Source: Arthrobacter sp. ISL-72
GTDB taxonomy: Bacteria > Actinomycetota > Actinomycetes > Actinomycetales > Micrococcaceae
Length of the DNA: 64,000 nt
Assembly: GCF_018613755.1 (NCBI RefSeq)
Contig: NZ_JAGGPP010000032.1
Coordinates: forward strand, 1-64,000
Direction of reading: 5' to 3'
The translations under genes were made by a program, and so were the position numbers. The notes beneath the pieces are model-generated. The model ran no database searches. It was not told the origin of the DNA and worked only from the letters and a program-made list of their open reading frames with translations. Positions 50,387-59,639 of this stretch are shown here, piece after piece; within the stretch, counting starts at the first letter, position 1; the number at the start of each line of letters is the position of its first letter.

Positions 50387-50441
50387 TACTATTCCCCCAC
50401 AGGGCGGCAAACTGTCGGCCCGGATTGGTAGGGTTTTCTCT

Positions 50442-53400
50442 GTGAGTGTTACTACCGCCCTGTATCGCAGATACCGTCCAGACTCCTTTGCTGACGTTAT
50501 CGGGCAGGAACACGTCACGGAGCCGTTGATGACGGCACTGCGGAAGAACCGCGTCAACCACGCCTACCTGTTTTCCGGGCCGCGCGGCTGTGGAAAGACC
50601 ACTTCGGCCCGCATCCTGGCGCGCTGCCTGAACTGCGCCGAGGGCCCTACGGACACACCCTGCGGCAAGTGCCCCAGCTGTATTGAGCTGGCCCGCGGCG
50701 GCCCCGGCTCCCTTGATGTGATTGAAATTGACGCCGCAAGCCACGGTGGCGTCGACGACGCCCGTGACCTGCGCGAACGCGCCACGTATGCTCCCGTCCG
50801 GGACCGCTACAAGATCTTCATCATCGATGAAGCGCACATGGTCACTTCCGCAGGCTTCAACGCCCTGCTCAAGATCGTGGAAGAGCCGCCGGAACACATC
50901 AAGTTCATCTTCGCCACCACGGAGCCGGACAAGGTGATCGGCACCATCCGCTCGCGGACTCACCACTATCCGTTCCGGTTGGTACCGCCGGAGCCCCTCA
51001 TGGCTTATCTTGAGCTGCTCTGCAACCAGGAAAATGTTCCGGTGGCCCCCGGAGTGCTGTCGCTGGTGATCCGCGCCGGAGCCGGCTCCGTGAGGGATTC
51101 ACTCTCGGTGCTTGACCAGCTGATGGCAGGCGCAGGGCCCAACGGGCTGGACTACGAGCTCGCGGTTGCACTGCTGGGCTACACCCATGCCTCCTTGCTG
51201 GACGACGTTGTGGAAGCGGTAGCCGCCTCAGACGCTGCCACCGTATTCCGGGCTGTAGACCGTGTCATCCAGACGGGACATGATCCGCGCCGTTTCGTAG
51301 AGGACCTCCTGGAACGCTTCCGCGACCTCATCATCGTTCAGGCAATGCCGGAGAGCGCACAGTCAATCCTGCGCGGAATGCCGGCCGACCAGATCGCCCG
51401 CCTGCAGAGCCAGGCCCACAATCTCGGCGCGGCCGAGTTGTCCCGGGCGGCAGACGTCACCAACACCGCCCTGACCGAAATGACCGGCGCGACGTCACCG
51501 CGGCTTCACCTCGAGCTGCTGTGCGCCCGCATCCTCCTGCCCAGCTCCGAGCAGACCGAGCGGGGTATCGCAGCCCGGATCGACCGTGTGGAGCGCCGCC
51601 TGAACTATGGCGGTAACGACGTCGGAACTCCCGCCGCCGCTGCGGCGGCACCTTCCGCACCAGCAGCTGCTTCGCCGGCTCCGGTGGCTGCGCCCGCTCT
51701 GGTGGCCGCCTCGGCTCCGATGGCTCCGCCCGAGCCGACCCGCGCCGCGCCTCCTGCCGCGGCTGCTCCCCCCGCGCCTGCCGCGGAGGCCGAACCCGCA
51801 GGACGCATGGACGCACCCAGCCGTCAATCACTCACTCCACCGAGGGTCTCCACCACGGACTGGCCTGTTGACGAGCCTCCCGCGGCGCCTCGGGGCCTGC
51901 CAAGCCAGACACCTGTCCGCCCCGCTGACCAGGCACCAGCCGCCCAACAGGCACCAGCCGCTCAGCAGGTGCCGGCACCGGCACCAGCCGCTACTCCGAC
52001 GCCCGAAGCTCGCGCGTCGGTGGCTGACACCCAGCTCCCTGCAGCCGGCGTCGGCGGCGACGTCGAGGTCCTTCGCCGCGCCTGGCCCGACATCCTGCAG
52101 ACGCTGACCAAGATCAAGCGCAGCACCTGGGCCCTCGTGGAACCCAACGCCCAGGTGAAGCAGTTCGACGGCCAGCTGCTCACACTGGCCTTCACCACAT
52201 CCGGACTCGCCGGCGCCTTTGGCCGGGCCGACCACTCCGAAAACCTTCGGCAGGCGATCCACAAGACGGTGGGAATCGACTGCCAGATCAACGCAGTGTC
52301 CGGCGGCGCCAACAGCCCAGCGAGCTCTGAACCAAACCCAAAAGCGCCCGCTAGCCGGGAATCTCCGGCGAGGTCCGCCGACGTTGCTTGGGGTCTTGCC
52401 CCTGCCTCCGCCGAACCGGTCGCCGAACCGGCCGCCGAGCCCGCAGTGGCACGGCCAGCCGACAGCCCCGCCGGCCCGCCGGCCGCGGATTCAACGCCCG
52501 TGCCTGCCGCAGGCACTGCCAACCCCTCCGTCCGGGCGGAGCCCGTTCTTCCGGCAGGGCCCGCCGGTCCGGCCGGCCCAGCTGATCCGGCTGCGCCCGG
52601 TGTTCCGGCAGCGTCCACCGATCCGGCCGCGCCCGCTGTTCCGGCTGCGCCCGCTGTTCCGGCAGCGCCGCCGCAGGAAGATTCCTCCGGGTCCTACGGT
52701 TACCCGGACGACGACTGGGGCCCGCCCCTGGACGAAGACGCTCCCCCGATGGACGAAGAGCCGCCTATGGACTGGATGCCCTCGGCGCCGCTGCAGTCAC
52801 GTCCCAGCCAGCCGACCCAAGGCTCTTCCGGCCTTGCTCCCGCCGACTCTTCCCAAGCGGCAGGCCCGGCGTCCAGCGACGATCCGTGGTCCCGCGCCCA
52901 GGAGGAGGCGCCGGGTATCTGGACCGTTGGCGCGGAATCCAACGTTGGCAGGTCCGTCGACGAGCCGGACCGCGCAGGCCTGCCTGGTGTTTCGGAGCCT
53001 CCGACGCCCCGCTACGAGCCGGCCGCTGCCCAGCTCCCCCGGCCTGCAGACGTTCCCGTAGACGCCCAATCCATCCGGGCCGGCGAAGCGCCGCGTCCCG
53101 TCGAGATCCGTCAACCCGTGGGGGCGCTATCCGGCGGCGGTTCCTCGGCTGCAGGGTGGGCACCGTCCGGGCAGTACGGTCCCGCCACTGCTACTGACCC
53201 GTCCCCGGCCATGGCCAGCCCTGATGTTCGAAGCATCGCGTCGGCGCCTGCACCGGCGTCCTACTTGTCCCAGACGCCGGCGCAGCCCGCCCCGGCACAG
53301 GCGGGCACGCCCGGCGCTCCCGTGAAGCAAAGCCTGTACCAGCGGCTGTCCAACAGCCCCGAGGCCGAAGCAGGCCGGGCCAAAGCACCTGCACGACAGG

Positions 53401-53561
53401 CCGAGGTCTGCAAGAGCTACGTCCAGGACATTCCGAGCGCGGATGACGAAACGATTGAGGAATCGGGCGTGTTTGGACGCGCCGCCGTCGAGCGTATTCT
53501 GGGCGGGAAGCTGGTCGAAGAGCGGTCGCTGGACGGCAGCCCGCTGGCGCCCCGGTTCTAG
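50442..53561 (+). CDS. dnaX: DNA polymerase III subunit gamma/tau
   Basis: Clamp-loader ATPase of the replisome. 1039 residues against ~640 in E. coli; start GTG. Walker A GPRGCGKT (46-53), zinc cysteines Cys65, Cys74, Cys77, Cys80, Walker B with DEAH in FIIDEAHMVTSAGFNALLKIVEEPPEH, and sensor-1 FATTEPDKVI. Domain III ends near residue 365. A Pro/Ala-rich linker (about 390-540) leads to a tau-like module (LRRAWPDILQTLTKIKRSTWALVEPN ... LRQAIHKTVGIDCQINAV), then a second, 400-residue Pro/Ala/Asp-rich tail with PAVPAAP repeats. The conserved end is VKQSLYQRLSNSPEAE ... AVERILGGKLVEE. Confidence 0.97.
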   Translation: MSVTTALYRRYRPDSFADVIGQEHVTEPLMTALRKNRVNHAYLFSGPRGCGKTTSARILARCLNCAEGPTDTPCGKCPSCIELARGGPGSLDVIEIDAASHGGVDDARDLRERATYAPVRDRYKIFIIDEAHMVTSAGFNALLKIVEEPPEHIKFIFATTEPDKVIGTIRSRTHHYPFRLVPPEPLMAYLELLCNQENVPVAPGVLSLVIRAGAGSVRDSLSVLDQLMAGAGPNGLDYELAVALLGYTHASLLDDVVEAVAASDAATVFRAVDRVIQTGHDPRRFVEDLLERFRDLIIVQAMPESAQSILRGMPADQIARLQSQAHNLGAAELSRAADVTNTALTEMTGATSPRLHLELLCARILLPSSEQTERGIAARIDRVERRLNYGGNDVGTPAAAAAAPSAPAAASPAPVAAPALVAASAPMAPPEPTRAAPPAAAAPPAPAAEAEPAGRMDAPSRQSLTPPRVSTTDWPVDEPPAAPRGLPSQTPVRPADQAPAAQQAPAAQQVPAPAPAATPTPEARASVADTQLPAAGVGGDVEVLRRAWPDILQTLTKIKRSTWALVEPNAQVKQFDGQLLTLAFTTSGLAGAFGRADHSENLRQAIHKTVGIDCQINAVSGGANSPASSEPNPKAPASRESPARSADVAWGLAPASAEPVAEPAAEPAVARPADSPAGPPAADSTPVPAAGTANPSVRAEPVLPAGPAGPAGPADPAAPGVPAASTDPAAPAVPAAPAVPAAPPQEDSSGSYGYPDDDWGPPLDEDAPPMDEEPPMDWMPSAPLQSRPSQPTQGSSGLAPADSSQAAGPASSDDPWSRAQEEAPGIWTVGAESNVGRSVDEPDRAGLPGVSEPPTPRYEPAAAQLPRPADVPVDAQSIRAGEAPRPVEIRQPVGALSGGGSSAAGWAPSGQYGPATATDPSPAMASPDVRSIASAPAPASYLSQTPAQPAPAQAGTPGAPVKQSLYQRLSNSPEAEAGRAKAPARQAEVCKSYVQDIPSADDETIEESGVFGRAAVERILGGKLVEERSLDGSPLAPRF

Positions 53562-53712
53562 CCGCCGCGGGATCTGCGAGCGCATCCAGCAAGGCCGGCG
53601 CAGTGCTGTGGCACGGCACGGCGCGGTGGTGCGCGGCAGGGAATGGGAAGACCGCGCCGGCGCTCGCAGCAATTGACGATTCACAAGAACAAATGAAACG
53701 AACGAGGACATT

Positions 53713-54312
53713 GTGTACGAAGGTGCAGTTCAAGAGCTGATCGACGAACTTGGCCGCCTTCCCGGCGTCGGGCCCAAATCCGCCCAGCGGCTGGCATTCC
53801 ACATCCTCGAGGCGGACCCGCAGGACATGAAGCGGCTGGTGGATGCCATCACTACTGTCAAGGAACGGGTGAAATTCTGCACCGTGTGCGGCAACGTCAC
53901 CGAGCAGGAAATGTGCAACATCTGCCGCGACCCGCGGCGGGATCCTTCTGTCATCTGTGTCGTGGAGGAGTCCAAGGACGTGCTGGCCGTCGAGCGCACC
54001 CGCTCGTTCCGGGGCCGATACCACGTTCTGGGGGGTGCCATTAATCCCATCGCCGGCGTCGGGCCGGAGCAGTTGCGGATCAGGGAACTCCTCACCCGGC
54101 TCAACGACGGCGCCATCCAGGAAATCATCATTGCCACGGACCCCAATCTTGAGGGTGAGGCCACGGCCACATACCTTGCCAGGATGCTGAAATCCATCGG
54201 CATCACCGTCACGCGGCTTGCCTCGGGCCTGCCGGTGGGCGGCGACCTGGAATACGCGGATGAGGTCACTCTGGGGCGCGCCTTCGAGGGCCGCCGCAAC
54301 GCGTTGAGCTGA
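53713..54312 (+). CDS. recR: Recombination protein RecR
   Basis: 199 residues, the standard size; GTG start. HhH region LGRLPGVGPKSAQRLAFHIL, zinc finger CTVCGNVTEQEMCNICRD, Toprim domain ICVVEESKDVLAVERTRSFRGRYHVLGGAI ... IIATDPNLEGEATATYL, C-terminal GLPVGGDLEYADEVTLGRAF. Loads RecA with RecFO at gaps. It follows dnaX by 151 bp; the nucleoid protein gene ybaB/ebfC, often between them, is absent. Confidence 0.97.
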   Translation: MYEGAVQELIDELGRLPGVGPKSAQRLAFHILEADPQDMKRLVDAITTVKERVKFCTVCGNVTEQEMCNICRDPRRDPSVICVVEESKDVLAVERTRSFRGRYHVLGGAINPIAGVGPEQLRIRELLTRLNDGAIQEIIIATDPNLEGEATATYLARMLKSIGITVTRLASGLPVGGDLEYADEVTLGRAFEGRRNALS

Positions 54313-54332
54313 CCCGGGCCCAGTTGGCTTCC

Positions 54333-54920
54333 ATGGAACTCTTCCCCTCCATCGTCACGGAACGGCTGGAACTGCGTCTCCTGGCGAACTCCGATGCCGA
54401 CGCCCTAAGACGCTTCCGGAGTCATCCCGATGCCGTCCGCTACCTGTCGCACCAGCCCCTGACTGCGGGACAAACCGACCGGCTCCTCGCCGATCTTCTG
54501 ACCCGCGCCGAACGCTCAACGGCCGAGTGGTTCCACTTCGGCTGGGCCGTGGTGCTCCGCTCGACGGGTGCTGTGATCGGTGACGGGCGCACCTGGAACA
54601 CGGCCGAACCGCCGTTGCCTGGCAGCATCCCGTCCCGCTCTGCGAGCCTCGGGTACATGCTCCACCCGGACCACCACGGCAAGGGGTACGGCAGCGAAGC
54701 CGCCGGTGCACTGGTCCGCTGGCTCTTCACCGAACGCGGCACCCACACCATCTATGCAGGCGTCTACGAACCCAACACGGCGTCGCGGCGCCTCCTCGAA
54801 GGCCTCGGCTTCGCCCAGGACCGCTACTTCACAGCGGACCAGGACACCCATGGCAAGGGGCTGGCCTCATGGCGCTACCGCCTGAACCGGACAGGGTGGA
54901 CACTCACGGCGGACGGCTGA
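54333..54920 (+). CDS. GNAT-family N-acetyltransferase (RimJ/RimL-like)
   Basis: 195 residues from ATG 54333 (TTG 54324 possible). Pattern of the RimJ/L branch: TERLELRLLANSDADALRRFRSHPDAVRYLSHQPL at the N-terminus, SLGYMLHPDHHGKGYGSEAAGALVRWLFTE as the acetyl-CoA site, and YAGVYEPNTASRRLLEGLGF. It acetylates an amino group on a protein, antibiotic or metabolite; substrate unknown. Twenty bases after recR, probably co-transcribed. Confidence 0.88.
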   Translation: MELFPSIVTERLELRLLANSDADALRRFRSHPDAVRYLSHQPLTAGQTDRLLADLLTRAERSTAEWFHFGWAVVLRSTGAVIGDGRTWNTAEPPLPGSIPSRSASLGYMLHPDHHGKGYGSEAAGALVRWLFTERGTHTIYAGVYEPNTASRRLLEGLGFAQDRYFTADQDTHGKGLASWRYRLNRTGWTLTADG

Positions 54921-54953
54921 CAGGCGCTCCTCATTAGGCGCTATCCAAGCAGG

Positions 54954-55838
54954 CTAGCTGCGGGCGTGGGCCTGCGCGGAGTCGACGATGTTCTCGGTGG
55001 CGGCCCAGGAGGCGAGGAGCTTGAGAGCCTCGTCGGAGGGGCTGCCGGGCGTGGCGGGATAAACCGTCAGGGTGTGCCCGGGGTCCTCTTCCAGCCCCAG
55101 GACCTGATAGTTGAGTTCGAGGAGTCCCACCACGGGGTGCTGGAAGAACTTTGTTCCGGCGTAATGGCGGCGGACGTTGTGGGCTGCCCAGCGGGTGCGG
55201 AATTGATCACTGCGCATGGAGAGTTCGCCCACCAGTTCGGCGATGCCCTTGTCGTGCGGGCTACGGCCTGCTTCCCGGCGCAGGATGGCGACGTTGACGT
55301 TGGCTGCCCGGTCCCAGTCGGTGTAAAAGTCGTGCGACCGCGGGTCGAGGAAGATGAACCTTGAATGGTTCGCCGGACGCGCCGCACCGCGGTACATGTC
55401 CGAGTACAAGGCGTAGCCCAGGGCGTTGGCGGCGACGATGTCCATCCTGTTGTTTCCGATAAAGGCGGGCGCTCCGGTGATGGTGTCCAGGAGGTACTGC
55501 AATTCCGGGCGCACCCCGGACGGAACGGGAGCCGCCGCACGCTTCCGGCCTGATGTGTGGGCCGCGCGTGCGAGGTCGTAGAGGTGGTCGTGCTCGGCGC
55601 GGTCGAGCTCCAGTGCACGCGCAATGGCATCCAGGACACTGTCCGAGCAACCGGTCAGGTTTCCACGTTCGAGGCGGGTGTAGTAGTCCACGCTTACTCC
55701 GGCCAGGCGGGCCACTTCCTCCCGCCGCAATCCCGGCACCCGGCGCCGGCCGCCATACAGTTCAAGGCCTGCCTGCTCTGGTGTGATGCGGGCACGGCGC
55801 GACGAGAGGAACTGTCGTACCTCGGCTCGGTTATCCAT
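54954..55838 (-). CDS. XRE-type regulator with MmyB-like ligand-binding domain
   Basis: 294 residues. Helix-turn-helix at about 10-75: RARITPEQAGLELYGGRRRVPGLRREEVARLAGVSVDYYTRLERGNL. The remaining ~190 residues are the MmyB-like domain (PAFIGNNRMDIVAANALGYALYSDM ... FFQHPVVGLLELNYQVL), which in relatives binds small hydrophobic ligands. Such regulators usually control an adjacent oxidoreductase; none is adjacent here. Divergent from aspartate kinase, with a short inverted repeat close to its start. Confidence 0.9.
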   Translation of the reverse strand: MDNRAEVRQFLSSRRARITPEQAGLELYGGRRRVPGLRREEVARLAGVSVDYYTRLERGNLTGCSDSVLDAIARALELDRAEHDHLYDLARAAHTSGRKRAAAPVPSGVRPELQYLLDTITGAPAFIGNNRMDIVAANALGYALYSDMYRGAARPANHSRFIFLDPRSHDFYTDWDRAANVNVAILRREAGRSPHDKGIAELVGELSMRSDQFRTRWAAHNVRRHYAGTKFFQHPVVGLLELNYQVLGLEEDPGHTLTVYPATPGSPSDEALKLLASWAATENIVDSAQAHARS

Positions 55839-55847
55839 ATGGACACG

Positions 55848-55864
55848 TTACGACGTATCCGTAA
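55848..55864. promoter_or_regulatory. Inverted repeat near the HTH regulator start
   Basis: TTACG-ACGTATC-CGTAA, 17 bases, ten bases upstream of the regulator's start. Possible self-operator. Confidence 0.35.
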
Positions 55865-56142
55865 AGGGGTGGGAGGCTCTGCCAAACCAGTTTCAGCAGA
55901 CCTGGCCACAAGGCCATGGATGAGCGCCGCGCGATTAAGGTACTCCTGCGTACGCGAGGAGATCGCCGACCGCAACAGCTGCATCCTGATGACCAGCAGC
56001 GGGAACTGCGGGGCGGCCAGCATGCGGTCACAATTCAGCGCCGCGCGGTTCCCGGCGATAAACTGGGCACATCAGTTACGCCGTCGCGCCGTTTTGGTCG
56101 CTTGGCCCCGGAACCCCGATTTGATGCAGTGAGGGTGCGCGC
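55865..56142. other. Gene-free spacer upstream of aspartate kinase
   Basis: Together with the inverted repeat, 304 bp separate the divergent regulator and lysC. No open frame here has a credible start and codon bias; it should hold the lysC promoter. GAGGG at about 56133 is the lysC ribosome-binding site. No lysine-riboswitch elements were recognised. Confidence 0.5.
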
Positions 56143-57501
56143 ATGAGTATGCCCACTACCGAAGTGAAGACCGAGAATCAGCCGCACGTGCTGCCCGTCG
56201 CTACTGCCCGCACCAAGCAGCTGATTGTGCAGAAGTTCGGCGGCTCCTCAGTTTCGGACGCGGACGGCATCAAGCGCGTCGCCAAGCGGGTCGTCGACGC
56301 GCAGCGCGCTGGCAACGAGGTGGTTGTGGTGGTCTCCGCCATGGGTGACACCACCGATGAACTGCTGGACCTCGCCGCGCAGGTTACCGATTCAGCCCCC
56401 GCACGTGAAATGGACATGCTCCTTTCCGCCGGTGAACGCATTTCCATGGCCCTGGTCGCCATGGCCATCAACAAGCTCGGCGAGTCGGCCCAGTCCTTCA
56501 CGGGCTCACAGGCGGGCATGATCACCGACGGCATTCACGGCAAGGCGCGCATCATCGACGTCGACCCGCACCGTATCCGCACCGCCCTGGACAAGGGACA
56601 CATCGCCATCGTGGCGGGCTTCCAGGGGATGAGCCGCACCACCAATGAGATCACCACCCTGGGCCGCGGCGGCTCCGACACCACGGCGGTGGCGCTGGCC
56701 GCAGCTTTGGAGGCCGACGTCTGCGAGATCTACACGGACGTGGACGGAATCTACACCGCGGATCCCCGCGTGGTGCCCTCAGCCCAGAAGATCGACCGCA
56801 TCTCCAGCGAAGAAATGCTGGAACTGGCCGCTTCCGGCGCGAAGATCCTGCACCTGCGCTGCGTGGAATACGCGCGGCGCTTCGGTGTGCCGTTGCACGT
56901 TCGTTCTTCATTCAGCCAGAACGAAGGCACCTGGGTCATGCCCGGAGCCGACGACAAGATCAAGACTCAAGAGGGAGTTGCCTTGGAGCAGCCAATCATC
57001 TCCGGCGTTGCACACGACCGTTCCGAAGCCAAGGTCACCGTGGTGGGCGTCCCTGACATTCCGGGCAAGGCCGCCGCGATCTTCCAGGTCATTGCCGACG
57101 CTCACTCCAACATCGACATGATCGTCCAGAACGTCTCGACGCATGGCACGGGCCGGACAGACATTTCGTTCACGCTCCCCATCGTGGAAGGTGCAGACGC
57201 ACTGGCTGCCCTCCGTGCCGCGGAGCCGGAAATCGGCTTCGAAAGCATCGAGTACAACGAACAGATCGGCAAGCTTTCGCTGATCGGGGCCGGAATGCGC
57301 TCCCACCCCGGCGTTTCCGCCACTTTCTTCAAGGCCCTGTCTGATGCCGGGATCAACATCAACATGATCTCGACGTCGGAAATCCGTATCTCGGTGGTGA
57401 CGCACGCGGACCTGCTTGACGACGCCGTCCGCGCAATCCACAAGGCGTTCGATCTGGACAGCGACAGCGAGGCTACGGTCTACGGCGGCACCGGCCGCTA
57501 G
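56143..57501 (+). CDS. lysC: Aspartate kinase
   Basis: 452 residues. Phosphorylates aspartate as the first step toward lysine, methionine, threonine and diaminopimelate for the wall. Kinase domain: VQKFGGSSVSDADG (start about 29), the LLSAGERISMALVAMAI and GFQGMSRTTNEITTLGRGGSDTTAVALAAALEADVCEIYTDVDGIYTADPRVV signatures. Two C-terminal ACT domains (from about 290) carry VPDIPGKAAAIFQVIADAHSNIDMIVQNVS and GMRSHPGVSATFFKALSDAGININMIST, the allosteric sites for lysine/threonine. The N-terminal ~25 residues are an extension over the usual start. asd is not adjacent; a terminator follows. Confidence 0.96.
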   Translation: MSMPTTEVKTENQPHVLPVATARTKQLIVQKFGGSSVSDADGIKRVAKRVVDAQRAGNEVVVVVSAMGDTTDELLDLAAQVTDSAPAREMDMLLSAGERISMALVAMAINKLGESAQSFTGSQAGMITDGIHGKARIIDVDPHRIRTALDKGHIAIVAGFQGMSRTTNEITTLGRGGSDTTAVALAAALEADVCEIYTDVDGIYTADPRVVPSAQKIDRISSEEMLELAASGAKILHLRCVEYARRFGVPLHVRSSFSQNEGTWVMPGADDKIKTQEGVALEQPIISGVAHDRSEAKVTVVGVPDIPGKAAAIFQVIADAHSNIDMIVQNVSTHGTGRTDISFTLPIVEGADALAALRAAEPEIGFESIEYNEQIGKLSLIGAGMRSHPGVSATFFKALSDAGININMISTSEIRISVVTHADLLDDAVRAIHKAFDLDSDSEATVYGGTGR

Positions 57502-57546
57502 GTTCGCCGGCAAGCCGGCGCGACTAGCGCCGGGACCGGAAAGGGC

Positions 57547-57590
57547 AAAAACGAACGGCACAGCGGTGGGACCGCTGTGCCGTTCGTTTT
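57547..57590. terminator. Strong bidirectional terminator after lysC
   Basis: A 17-bp perfect stem ACGAACGGCACAGCGGT / ACCGCTGTGCCGTTCGT with GGG loop, flanked by AAAA and TTT. Works for lysC and for the convergent small gene. Confidence 0.93.
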
Positions 57591-57592
57591 AT

Positions 57593-57640
57593 GTCGAACT
57601 GGCCACTTGTCGAACTGGCCACTTGTTGAAGCTGGCTACT
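57593..57640. repeat. 16-bp tandem repeat
   Basis: Two exact copies of GTCGAACTGGCCACTT (57593-57608, 57609-57624) and a third degenerate one (GTTGAAGCTGGCTACT) that ends at the stop codon of the small gene. Lies between that gene's 3' end and the terminator. Confidence 0.8.
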
Positions 57641-57842
57641 GGATGTCTTCCTTACGGACCGCGTAGTGGTGTCCCTCGGAATCTGTCTCTACCTCGAAGT
57701 GGGACAGATCCTCTTCGGAAGCCGTCTCAAAATCATCGTGCTTGTGAACAACGGGAGCAGCAGGGTCACCCCGCGTGGCCGGTCCGAAGAAGAACCGCAG
57801 CCTGTCTGTCTGGGTCAGGAAGCGCTGTAGTGCACGTGCCAT
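57636..57842 (-). CDS. Small protein of the RLR-FGPA family, paralogue 1
   Basis: 68 residues from ATG 57842, with AAGGGGG upstream. Basic N-terminus ARALQRFLTQTDRLRFFFGPATRG, acidic middle (HDDFETASEEDLSHFEV) and a C-terminal beta-like end ETDSEGHHYAVRKED. It aligns over its length with the 75-residue product at 59640-59867 (shared F-x4-RLR-x2-FGPA and a YxVR-type end). No known domain or signal peptide. The family may be confined to Micrococcaceae (impression, not checked). Confidence 0.8.
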   Translation of the reverse strand: MARALQRFLTQTDRLRFFFGPATRGDPAAPVVHKHDDFETASEEDLSHFEVETDSEGHHYAVRKEDIQ

Positions 57843-57954
57843 AATTCCCACCCCCTTCCCTTGGTCGGGTCAAGCAGTGATGCATTGGCCGGTTGGTTGG
57901 TCCCTGTGCCCATATTTTACGCCCGGGAACTCAAAAAGGCCCCGGGCCGCCGGG

Positions 57955-58938
57955 CTAAGCCCGCGTCGCAACGGCGGGGGAAGGCTGGCCGTCCTGCAGC
58001 TCGTCGTCGGACCTGTGTCGACGTTGTCCGCCGGCAGGCAGCGTCAGGACGAACAGGCTGCCTGCGACCAGCAGGGCACCGACCCAAGCCAGGGCGGGCA
58101 GGCGTTCACCGACGACAACGACTGCCAAAATGGCTGCCACCACCGTCTCAGCGAGCGATATGGTGGTGGCCGTGCTGGCGCGGACCCGGGCCAAGCCCCA
58201 GCCGAACAGAACATAGCCGGCAAACATCGGAATAAGTGCCATGTACGCTCCCACGGCCAGGTTTTGCCAGGATGTAAGCAGTGGGGCTCCGGTGAAGACC
58301 AACACGGGCATCAGGAGACACCCGCCTGCGCCGAAGACGGCTCCCATTGTTGCTCTTGACGGTAGGCCCGTGTTGATCAGGCGGTGCGCGGCCCAGGAGT
58401 ACAGCGCATACGTCAGACCGGCGACAAACCCCAACCCGATGCCGGCGGGGGTGGACCATCCCGAATCAGATGCTGATGCCGGGCCGCCATTTGCGGCCTC
58501 TGCCCAGCACAGAAGCAAGGAACCGGACAGCCCGAGCACAGCGCCGGCAGCCCACCGGCGGGTGAATCTTCGCTTGTCGGCAATCCGCTCAATGACAGCG
58601 GAGATGAGTGGAGCTGAACCGATGGAGACAACTGTCCCCACCGCTACCCCGGCGAGGTGCATGGAAGAGTAGAAAGCCAGCGGGTACGCCGCGACGGCCA
58701 TGGCCCCCAATGCCACCGTGGGCCACTGCGCGCGCAGGGATACGGAGAACGCGGTGATTTGCCGTGCCGCGATGGCCGCCTGGAGCAGGCCGCCAAGGCC
58801 CATTGCCACCGCCGCAATGGCGAGAGGACTTACTTCCGGTGCGAAGGTGGCCGCGGTGCCCGTGCTGCCCCACAGCACCGAGGCGGCCAGCACAAACAAC
58901 GCACCCCACGAACTCCCGTGAAAACCTGCAGTCTTCAC
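57955..58938 (-). CDS. EamA/DMT-family permease
   Basis: 327 residues with ten predicted helices made of two EamA repeats: FVLAASVLWGSTGTAATFAPEVSPLAIAAVAMGLGGL in the first and GFVAGLTYALYSWAAHRLI in the second. Drug/metabolite exporters of this class move amino acids, nucleosides or toxic metabolites. The gene overlaps the upstream TetR gene by 4 bases (ATGA), so the regulator and transporter are one operon and the transported compound is probably the TetR ligand. Confidence 0.9.
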   Translation of the reverse strand: MKTAGFHGSSWGALFVLAASVLWGSTGTAATFAPEVSPLAIAAVAMGLGGLLQAAIAARQITAFSVSLRAQWPTVALGAMAVAAYPLAFYSSMHLAGVAVGTVVSIGSAPLISAVIERIADKRRFTRRWAAGAVLGLSGSLLLCWAEAANGGPASASDSGWSTPAGIGLGFVAGLTYALYSWAAHRLINTGLPSRATMGAVFGAGGCLLMPVLVFTGAPLLTSWQNLAVGAYMALIPMFAGYVLFGWGLARVRASTATTISLAETVVAAILAVVVVGERLPALAWVGALLVAGSLFVLTLPAGGQRRHRSDDELQDGQPSPAVATRA

Positions 58939-59540
58939 AGGTCGGCTACCAGGGCGGCCGCGATCACTCGGGCTTCCTGAATGCAGCGGTCGTTGCCCTC
59001 AAGGCCCGCCCGTGTCATGGATCCTTCAAGGAGGAACGCCAGGTGCCGGGCCACGGAACCGGCCCGCTCCGGTGAATCCGGGAGGAGCGCGGCAACGTGC
59101 TCCGACAACAACGCCTCGACCTGCTCCTTGTGGCGGCGTACCACTGACCTCCCTGGATCTCCGGCGGGAAGTTCGGCTGCGGCGTTCAGCAGGCCGCAGC
59201 CCCGGAAGCCCCGCTCGTAGGCCATATCGGCGTGATCTGCATAAGCATCGAAGACGGCGAGGACCCGCTCCCGCGGGCTGGCCGCCTGATCCAGCCGTGC
59301 CTGGTACAGCCCCATCCACTCCTCATGGCGGGCGTTCAGGTACGCCGTCACCAGCTCGGCTTTCGAGGCGAAATTGTTGTAGAGGCTCTTCTTGGCCACG
59401 CCCGCCTCGGCGGTAATGGCGTCGATTCCCGTTCCGGCCAGACCGTCTGCGTAGAAGCGGCGCGAGGCTGCTTCAATGAGTGCGGCGCGAGCAGGCCGCC
59501 TGGCGGGACTGCTTCCGGGTGCCGTCTGCTTCTTGGACAT
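58935..59540 (-). CDS. TetR/AcrR family transcriptional regulator of the EamA operon
   Basis: 201 residues. HTH in RAALIEAASRRFYADGLAGTGIDAITAEAGVAKKSLYNNFASKAELVTAYL (about 17-68). The C-terminal domain has a YERGFRGCGLLNAAAELP segment typical of the TetR_C group that responds to aromatic or cationic compounds. Cotranscribed with the EamA gene; a perfect palindrome lies 29 bases upstream of its start. Confidence 0.92.
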   Translation of the reverse strand: MSKKQTAPGSSPARRPARAALIEAASRRFYADGLAGTGIDAITAEAGVAKKSLYNNFASKAELVTAYLNARHEEWMGLYQARLDQAASPRERVLAVFDAYADHADMAYERGFRGCGLLNAAAELPAGDPGRSVVRRHKEQVEALLSEHVAALLPDSPERAGSVARHLAFLLEGSMTRAGLEGNDRCIQEARVIAAALVADL

Positions 59541-59568
59541 CTTGACCTCGGGGTAATCGGGCGCAGAG

Positions 59569-59594
59569 AAGTAGGTATACCAGCCTACCTACTT
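59569..59594. promoter_or_regulatory. TetR operator upstream of the TetR-EamA operon
   Basis: AAGTAGGT (59569-59576) and ACCTACTT (59587-59594), perfect 8-bp arms with a 10-base spacer containing GTATAC overlap. Typical TetR operator size. Confidence 0.7.
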
Positions 59595-59639
59595 GGACGT
59601 GTGGCCCGCTACCCCTGCAAACGCCGGTTGACAGGCCCG

